64,000 nt of DNA, from NCBI GenBank assembly GCA_016748015.1, contig JAAOMT010000779.1:81882-145881 (forward strand), in the 5' to 3' direction. Positions within the stretch are counted from its first letter, which is position 1; every line of letters starts with the position of its first letter. Positions 57,320 through 64,000 of the stretch are shown piece by piece. Position numbers and translations under genes: made by a program. This DNA comes from Geosiphon pyriformis. Lineage: Eukaryota > Glomeromycota > Glomeromycetes > Archaeosporales > Geosiphonaceae. The notes below the pieces were generated by a model. That model saw nothing but the letters and a program-made list of their open reading frames with translations, was not told the DNA's origin and searched no databases.

Positions 57320-59113
57320 GACTTAGTGCATATGAGGCTAGAAGAAATTGGAAGGAAACTGAGAACTGGGGATTATGTGCCTCCAGAACGTGAAAGGTAT
57401 GTTGAGCTAAACTTCGATTTCCTTAAAATATATCATGAACTTTCCAAATTACTCCAATTATTTTTAGGTCAGCTTCTCCAGAGCCACATTACGATATACA
57501 AGGAAAGCGTATCAATACTAGAGAGTATCGTTATCGTAAGAAGCTCGAGGATGAACGTCATCGTTTGATTGAAGAGGCTGTTAAAAGAAATCCAGATTTC
57601 AAACCTCCTGCTGATTATAAGCGACCAACTAAAGTCCAGGATAAAGTATATATTCCTGCTAAAGAATTCCCTGAAATTAATTTCATTGGATTATTGATTG
57701 GCCCACGGGGAAACACTTTAAAGAAAATGGAATCCGAATCTGGTGCCAAGATCAGTATTCGTGGCAGAGGAAGTGTTAAAGAAGGAAAAAGCAGAACTGA
57801 TGCTGCTGCTAGCGCAAATCAGGAAGAAGATTTGCATTGTCTTGTCACTGCTGATGCCGAAGATAAAGTTACTAAAGCAGTCAAGATGATCAATAAAATA
57901 ATTGAGACGGTATTTGAAAAATGTTGATTTCAAACTGTATTCTTCTATATATATTAACTAAATGGAATCATATTTAAATACTTTCCTTGAAGTCTGCCTC
58001 CGTTCCAGAGGGTCAGAATGAACTTAAACGTCAACAACTGCGTGAATTGGCTGCCCTAAATGGCACCCTCCGAGACGATGAGAATCAGATTTGTACAAAC
58101 TGTGGGGCCACAGGTCATCGAAAATATGAATGCTCCGAAACTCAAAATTTTACCATCAACCTCACTTGTCGCATTTGCAGTGGTCATGGTCACACTGCAA
58201 GGGATTGTATGGAACGTAACAATCCGGAAGCCCTGCAACAAGCCAAACAACGTGACCAGAAGCTAGATAGTGAATATCTAAGCTTGATGGCTGAACTGGG
58301 TGAAAATATTGATACATCAAAAGGCAACGATATCACTGGGAGAACCGTAAGTCGATAATATAAATATGTATTAGATACTTCTTTTGCAATAAATCAGATT
58401 TTGATATCTTTCTAGGGGCATTACGGTCCATCTTCTGTAGCTAAGCCTCCTTGGGCTGCCCAGACTTCACCCTCAGCAGCCGCTGCTCCATGGGCGTCAA
58501 AGTCAGCAGCTCCACCTCCACCTGGGGCATCTAATTTACCACCATGGCAGCAAGGGACCTCTATTCCAGGAATACCACCACCACCTGGTATAGATCAGTA
58601 TTGCGAATCGAATATGTAACGAAAAAATCATCTTGAAATTCTGAATTTTCTTTATTTTGAATTATAGGCTTGTCAAGTGCTCCACCCCCACCAGGTTTAT
58701 CGCCCACTACTCCAACCAGTAATAGTGCACCATGGAGTGGTATGAAATCTAGTTATCCGCCACCATTACCACCTCCCGGATCTTCAACATATGCTGCCAC
58801 TCCCGGAGCCTCTACCTATTCTCCGGTCACGTCAGCATACGGTCAATCACCATCAACTGCTACAAGCTATGGATATGTTTCTTATCCATCTACTGTTAAC
58901 TATGGATATACTAGTTATCCAACTGCGGCTGCTGCGGCTGGATATCCACCACCGCCATCATCTACACGTGCATGGGTAAGCCCAAAATCGATTCAAATTT
59001 TAACTTTAAAATAAAACTAAAACAAGTCAAACCTTCGAAATAAGCAGGCACCACCTCCACCCCCACCCTCTGCCCCCGCCCCACCATTACCACCGCCACC
59101 ACCAGCACAATAA
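56335..59113 (+). CDS. MSL5: Branchpoint-bridging protein (BBP/SF1)
   Basis: The exons are 56,335-56,668, 57,087-57,215, 57,327-57,396, 57,468-57,909, 57,993-58,346, 58,416-58,587, 58,668-58,975 and 59,048-59,113, giving 624 aa. The N-terminal region includes [18 protein letters not shown], the U2AF-contact-type RxRW segment. The helix-hairpin segment ([19 protein letters not shown]) and [19 protein letters not shown] follow. The KH-QUA2 domain (about 230-325) has [17 protein letters not shown] (GPRG loop). Two CCHC knuckles, [14 protein letters not shown] and [14 protein letters not shown], lie at about 359-398. The C-terminus is proline-rich. BBP recognises the intron branch site in the commitment complex together with U2AF. 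An (AAT)n run lies close to the exon 3 acceptor. Confidence 0.95.
57281..57318. repeat. (AAT)n microsatellite next to BBP exon 3 acceptor
   Basis: About twelve AAT units end eight bases before the 3' splice site at 57,326 in BBP intron 2, between the branch-site region and the acceptor. Confidence 0.85.
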
Positions 59114-59634
59114 CAAATACTTTCTTTTTTACTAACCCATCAATCCGATCAACTGAAAAATGTCGGATGTTGTGTCTGTGTTCTAGAAGATGTCCTCTGG
59201 CGGACGTTTCCAAACAAAGCGATGTTGATTGTCTTGCTCAATTTTTCATATTCTATTTTAGCCTATCGTTGATTTTTTGATCGGATAACATTTAGAGTTG
59301 ACACTTTTATAGGTTCCTTGGTTCAGGTTTAAATATTCAGTAGGTCAGCTAATTTGTTTCTACTAACCTTTTCTACACATTAGGTTTTTTTCGGTTGTTC
59401 GTGTGCTGGAGCATGATTTTAAATATCCTAATGGTAGTAAAGGGTAACTGCATATGGAATTCATCTTGATTAACAGTCATTTCTTCAACAGAAATTTTTC
59501 ATTTAAAAGTGAACAAAAAACCGTCAACTTAAAAGCGAATGTAATTTTTATTTAACAGACGCTTTTATCAAACAATAAATTATATAGGAATTAACAATAT
59601 AAAGTTCTCGAAAGATGTCTATCTAATATTATCA
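59114..59634. other. Intergenic, convergent 3' ends of BBP and prolyl-tRNA synthetase
   Basis: The 520 bp hold both 3' UTRs. No gene is seen. Confidence 0.5.
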
Positions 59635-62070
59635 TTAATAGCTTCTTCCAAATAAACCATAACGTTTGGCATCTTTACCACAGTTGACACATTTCGTTTC
59701 CCCTAGAACAATAGCTGGTTTTGTTGGTTGATCAAAAGGTATACACAACGATTTTGCCCCCATTGAGGGGGCTTTGTCATCTTGAGGCTCTTGTTCCGTG
59801 TTGCTAAAATAATTAAGCAATGTGATTGAAATGTGTCGTGTAAGGGCGAAAGATTTTTTCCAATTAAAATGAAAAACATACGTTCTAGCACTTCGTTCCT
59901 TAATGCCATCTTCACATTTTTCTTCCTCGCACCAAGGAGTGAGAACAAAATTTTTATCATCCAAAGTTGGGACAAAATCTTCCCAATTCAAGACAGTTTT
60001 TACGTGATCATCATAAACTTTTTTGGCACGTTTAAACATTTCTTCTTGAATGGTGCGCAAAGTCTCGGGAATACGGGTAGTAAGTTCACTAAGCGGTATA
60101 GGTTCTTTATGACCAGTGTCGCGCCTCACCGATAAAGTTTGCTTATTCGTGAGATCTCGTGGTCCAATTTCCAAACGAAGTGGGACTCCCTGAAGGTAAA
60201 ATATTATGAATATTTAGGATAGGAATGAAAAAAATTATAAATAGTCTAACCTTTAATTCCCAATGATTAAATTTGTATCCAGGAGTATAATTGTCTCTGA
60301 GGTCTGCTTTTGCTTTGACACCAACAGATTTTAGCTCCTTAACCACATCGTTTACTTTTTCTTCCACAAGCCGCCTATCATCCTCTGAAGTTTTGGCCGA
60401 TATACCTAGCGGGATGACAATTACTTGTGTAGAAGCCACCCGCGGAGGTAAAATCAAACCTTTATCGTCCCCATGAAGCATTACCATCACCCCGATTGTA
60501 CGAGTGGTCAAACCCCAAGAGTTTTGCCAAACATGCATTTTCTTAGCGTCCTTACCATCAGCAGAAGCAGGGGCATTTGGATCTTCTATCACAATATCGA
60601 ACATTTTTGAAAAATTTTGTCCAAGACAATGAGAAGTAGCAGCTTGAATTCCTCGTCCCGTAGTCGGAATGAAACCTTCGAGAGTAGTCGTGTAGAGACC
60701 ACCAGCAAATTTTTCTTTTTCAGATTTTATTCCTTTAATCACCGGAATCGCAAGCAAATCTTCATAAACTTGTCGATATAATTCAAGAATTTGATGGACT
60801 TCCGTGTCTGCTTCTTCCTTACTGAAATGCGCAGTATGTCCTTCTTGCCATAAAAATTCGCGAGTTCTAAGAAAAGGCTCTGGATCAAGTTCAGAATAGG
60901 AGGGTTAGCAAGGTTGTGTTAGAGGTGGAATGTTATAAAGACGTTTCTCCGGAAAAAGGAATGTAATAGAAAGGGATATGAATTTTAGCTTCGGGGGTTA
61001 CACTAGTATGAATTTCAAACTTACGAGGGTTTTTGAACTCCCATCTAACAATATTACACCATTGATTAAGTTTCAATGGTAAATCACGATGGCTTCGAAT
61101 CCACTTAGCAAAGTATGGATACATGACTGTCTCTGATGTTGGCCTAATAGCAATCGGTTCTTCTAAATCAGAAGAACCACTGATAAATATCAAGGTAGAA
61201 GGAAGTTGGTTATAATTTTTTCTAATAAGAGCGAGCCATATCATTTTCAAAAAACTAATTAATATGTACGCTTTAGTGACCCAGGCGACTTCAGGAGCAA
61301 AACCTTCAATATGGTTCTTTTCTTTTTCTAAAACACGCTGGGATACAAACATCGGAAAGTAGGCATTCTCCACACCAAGCTCTTTGATAGCGGCATCAAA
61401 GTAATCTTAAGAAGCAAAAAAATTAAAGGTAAATAGGTCGAAATAATTAGTGAGAATTTTGAAGTAAAAAGCGAATTACACTGGATCTCTTGCCAAATAT
61501 TGTAAGCAAGTGGCCTTATAATATAGCATCCGGAAACGTCATAGTATTCTAGCATTTCGGAACGAGTTAAAACCTGAATCGTCAAAAAGTCAAAATTAAA
61601 AATACAAGTATGGGACATAACAAAATCCTCTAGGAAATTATATTCAAAATTTAACAAAACCTGTTGATACCATGTAGAGAAATCGACATCTTTTCGCACT
61701 TCAATACCGATTTGAGCGGCCCCTTCAATGGCAGCTTTTAGAGTACGAGGAAGTAAAATGTCAATTTTAAAGATAAATCCTACGATTATTATCAATGATA
61801 GAACATTTTATTGGTTTTCCTTTGTGTTATATACCTTCAACTTTTTTTGTAGGCTTTTTTGCTTGCTGCGATTTTTTCGTAGTCTGCTTCGAAGCCTTAT
61901 TACTAAAGCCAACCAAAATTTTCACAAGTTCTGGATCTACGAGTACCTCAAACAGTGCTGCCAGAAACAAATGTAATGTATGGAGGCCTTGGGCTCCTTA
62001 AGCTTTACCTTTTAGTTTTTTCACCTTCTTCGGTAACTGAGTCTTTCGGAACAACTTTAGAGGTAGACAT
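59635..62070 (-). CDS. Prolyl-tRNA synthetase, cytosolic eukaryote/archaeal type
   Basis: The exons are 62,070-62,025, 61,957-61,835, 61,734-61,661, 61,573-61,480, 61,405-61,270, 61,179-61,025, 60,879-60,251, 60,189-59,882 and 59,803-59,635, giving 577 aa. Class II motifs are visible: [18 protein letters not shown] with [12 protein letters not shown] (motif 1 region), [20 protein letters not shown], and [18 protein letters not shown] (motif 2, completed across intron 6). [17 protein letters not shown] and [19 protein letters not shown] (motif 3 area) follow. The anticodon-binding part includes [13 protein letters not shown], and the C-terminal zinc/Tyr end is [18 protein letters not shown], ending in the conserved Tyr. 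The short N-terminus has a Lys-rich linker and no editing domain. It charges tRNA-Pro. Splices at 62,024 and 61,479 were chosen by phase and conservation. Confidence 0.94.
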
Positions 62071-62770
62071 ATTGAATGAAAACGTTCGGTTTTTACTGCG
62101 CACTTTCACTAAACAAAGCACGAATTTTTCAAAATAAAATTTATTTGGAACCGTGTGGCTCAGTGACTCACATAGAGCTAACATTACACGCATAATTTAA
62201 TGAGTCATATTTTTTACCACAGGAAATTTGAAACAATGCTGTGATGGTGAGATATGCTAACTAAAAAAAAAGTTACTAATTTCATTGTTGAATCTTTGAC
62301 CAGATCACAGATCAGTAAAATTATGATTGAAATATACGTTGAATTTAATCGCAGCTGAGTATTTTGAAAATCAAAGACTCAAAAAGGATCTTCAGGCGTT
62401 ATTTGCGGGCTGCATGATCAAAGAAAAAGATTTGCGTGGTTGGTTAGACCGCGAACAAAGCCGATTTTTGTAACCTGGTTTCTTTCCCACAGCCTCATAA
62501 AAGGGGCGGGTCAAAGAACAAAACCCTCTGGTGAGTTAAGCGCGTAATAATATTCTAAGCAAGAAAATATCAAGAAAGGTTATCGCAAAAGGCACTTATC
62601 CACAAAAAGCAAAAACGCTTTCTCAAACATTTTTTATATTACTTGAAAGAAGCGAGAGAGATTCGACTATCTTTGGGAGAGTGAAACTTGTGGTGTGGGC
62701 GTACTCTAATACCCTCAAAAAGTTTGAAGAAGAAAAAACGAACTTACAATCTCCCACCTCTTTATAGTAA
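62071..62770. promoter_or_regulatory. Divergent intergenic region upstream of the ProRS and HAPSTR1-like genes
   Basis: This 700-bp spacer of balanced composition separates the divergent starts at 62,070 and 62,771. It shows no ORF of note. It contains 'aaaaggggcgggtc' (about 62,500-62,513), a GC-box-like word, and purine-rich runs near 62,730. No factor is assigned. Confidence 0.35.
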
Positions 62771-63574
62771 ATGGATACCTGCAACAGTGGGCAGCCTCAT
62801 GACGTGAATACTTTCACGATGGACAATGAAGAGTCACTCATGGCTTCCTTTAGGTCTGCCGCACAAGCAGTTACAGAATTATATACCAAAGGACAAAATC
62901 AAAAGCGTCAAGCCTACCATAATGGTTATCAAAAGTGTTTGGAAGACTTGATGAGCTTTCTTCATACACACCATAGTGTACAACAACAGAGATCACAGAA
63001 TGGTGGTCATTCCCAACAAGCTTTAGTAAACGCAAATATCTCTGCTGCGGAATTATGCAGTTGGGCCCAATCAAAACACAATGAAGCGCAAGCTGCAGGG
63101 ACATCTTCGCGCCATCAAACACAACAACATTCACCGGTAGCGCCTCAACAACAAGGACAGCACCAACATCAATACGAAGAATCCTCCCCTCAACAACCAC
63201 AATCTTTCCAGTCCAGTGTAGCCAATGAGCAGCAACAACAGCAACAGCAACAGCAACAACAACAACAACAACAACAACCTATTTCACAATCATATAATAC
63301 CAACGCAATCAATAATCCATTGCCCAATAATATATTTGGAAGGGAAAATAACCAATTCACCTTTTGCTTCCAGACGCACACGATGTATAATCAACCTAAT
63401 CAACGTGAAATTGATAACATTGATACAGGTCAGGAAGGTGGCATCGGTAATGTGATTGGCAATGACAGTCTCAAACGACGATTTACTGCCAATGAACAAA
63501 TTTTCCTCGGACGTCCTGTTGATCCTGTATTTGAACAGGCATCTAAGCGAGGAAGGACAAGAAAAGAAGAATAA
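62771..63574 (+). CDS. HAPSTR1/C16orf72-like protein with polyglutamine
   Basis: A single-exon frame of 267 aa from the first ATG after a long upstream non-coding stretch. Residues about 23-64 (MASFRSAAQAVTELYTKG...AYHNGYQKCLEDLMSFLHTH) have the paired-helix pattern of the HAPSTR1/C16orf72 family, which in animals supports the HUWE1 ubiquitin ligase in stress responses. The middle is Gln/Ser/His-rich with an uninterrupted polyQ run (about 154-171, from a CAA/CAG array at 63,229-63,279). The C-terminus carries basic clusters (SLKRRF, KRGRTRKEE) that could act as nuclear localisation signals. The family call rests on one short region and is moderate. No intron is needed. Confidence 0.72.
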   Translation: MDTCNSGQPHDVNTFTMDNEESLMASFRSAAQAVTELYTKGQNQKRQAYHNGYQKCLEDLMSFLHTHHSVQQQRSQNGGHSQQALVNANISAAELCSWAQSKHNEAQAAGTSSRHQTQQHSPVAPQQQGQHQHQYEESSPQQPQSFQSSVANEQQQQQQQQQQQQQQQQPISQSYNTNAINNPLPNNIFGRENNQFTFCFQTHTMYNQPNQREIDNIDTGQEGGIGNVIGNDSLKRRFTANEQIFLGRPVDPVFEQASKRGRTRKEE

Positions 63575-63584
63575 AGGTTAATAA

Positions 63585-64000
63585 ATCCTCAATGTGATAG
63601 TAGAATCAAATGGGTCGATAATTTTTCCTTTAATATTCGGTACAAGTTTGTTGTGTTGGATGAAGGCTTGATGATGATGACACTACCGGTGGTACCTGGT
63701 CAACTTGTCATTGAAGGTATATATTTTATTTTTCTGGTTTAAGTATTTGTTTCTAATAAAAATTAATTACTTATTAGTAAACCTACTTTTCTACTGTCCT
63801 TAAAAGATAAGGAAACTCAGGTTTCTACTGATGGTTGTTCGATTTGGCACAACTCTTCGATAGGATATCATCGAATGTTTTTGTCTTGTTTAGGGATTCG
63901 TGATTTTATACAAGTTAAAGGACAATTTTCCTTACGTATCCTGAAGACGAAAAAGTGTTCATGTAGTTTAGTGAAAATTTTAAAGACCATATTTCTATGT
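63585..64000 (+). other. Possible 5' part of another gene or 3' UTR, cut by window end
   Basis: After the stop at 63,572 the same frame is open for about 50 codons (NPQCDSRIKWVDNFSF, LPVVPGQLVIEG) to about 63,719. A GT then follows, and from about 63,811 a frame is open to the window end (STDGCSIWHNSSIGYHRM). A splice from about 63,717 to an AG before 63,811 would join them in phase. No start codon or family is recognised. It may be a relic or a coincidental frame. Confidence 0.25.

Noticed and set aside
63190-63381. Minus-strand poly-Cys ORF
   Set aside because: It is a shadow of the CAA/CAG polyglutamine array of the plus-strand gene.

Overview
The window looks like nuclear DNA of an arbuscular mycorrhizal fungus (Glomeromycotina, close to Rhizophagus/Glomus/Gigaspora). 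The evidence is the very AT-rich intergenic DNA, short spliceosomal introns in nearly every gene, tyrosine-kinase-like kinases with Sel1 repeats whose tails are built from tiny terminal exons, fungal-type housekeeping genes and abundant LINE-type retrotransposons. This assignment is inference from gene content, with no marker-gene comparison.

The left half (about 1-30,400) is an accessory, repeat-rich compartment. It holds at least six pieces of one LINE family: a 5'-truncated minus-strand copy (about 520-3,250), an ORF1-only minus-strand derivative (about 4,480-6,640), a 3' fragment (about 7,880-8,510, +), a strongly decayed minus-strand copy (about 20,040-21,960), a nearly full-length plus-strand copy with ORF1, endonuclease, RT and RNase H but many stops (about 22,440-29,200), and a small tail (about 29,930-30,030). 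Between them lie two complete multi-exon kinase genes, one with a 19-unit Sel1 array (9,674-13,481) and one without (14,842-16,491).

The right half (30,461-64,000) is a compact block of conserved single-copy genes: RPL23 (uL14), a CGI-58/Cld1-type alpha/beta hydrolase, an SH3BGR-like thioredoxin-fold protein, a PalC-like BRO1 protein, a MOCS1-type molybdenum cofactor gene (MoaA plus MoaC), a PRKRIP1 homologue, BUD23, ELP6, a Sct1/Gpt2-type glycerol-3-phosphate acyltransferase, TFIIF beta (TFG2), an unrecognised membrane protein, the branchpoint-bridging protein BBP/SF1, cytosolic-type prolyl-tRNA synthetase and a HAPSTR1/C16orf72-like protein. Exon structures were worked out by hand from splice signals, reading phase and family conservation. 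Each summed CDS is divisible by three and has no internal stop. Several neighbours are divergent with short shared promoters (PalC/MOCS1, BUD23/ELP6, hydrolase/SH3BGR).

One assembly problem matters. A 20-N gap at 43,339-43,358 is flanked by what appears to be a perfect 2,099-bp duplication (41,240-43,338 = 43,359-45,457), so the second ELP6 and the second 5' part of BUD23 are probably artefacts.

The most interesting biology is (i) a MOCS1 locus where retaining or removing one intron would choose between MoaA ending in the catalytic Gly-Gly and a MoaA-MoaC fusion, as in animal MOCS1; (ii) a C-to-T/G-to-A inactivation signature in the LINE family, often in CpA/TpG context; (iii) an ORF1-only LINE relative sharing the parent's 3' end; and (iv) a highly homogenised Sel1 array fused to a kinase.
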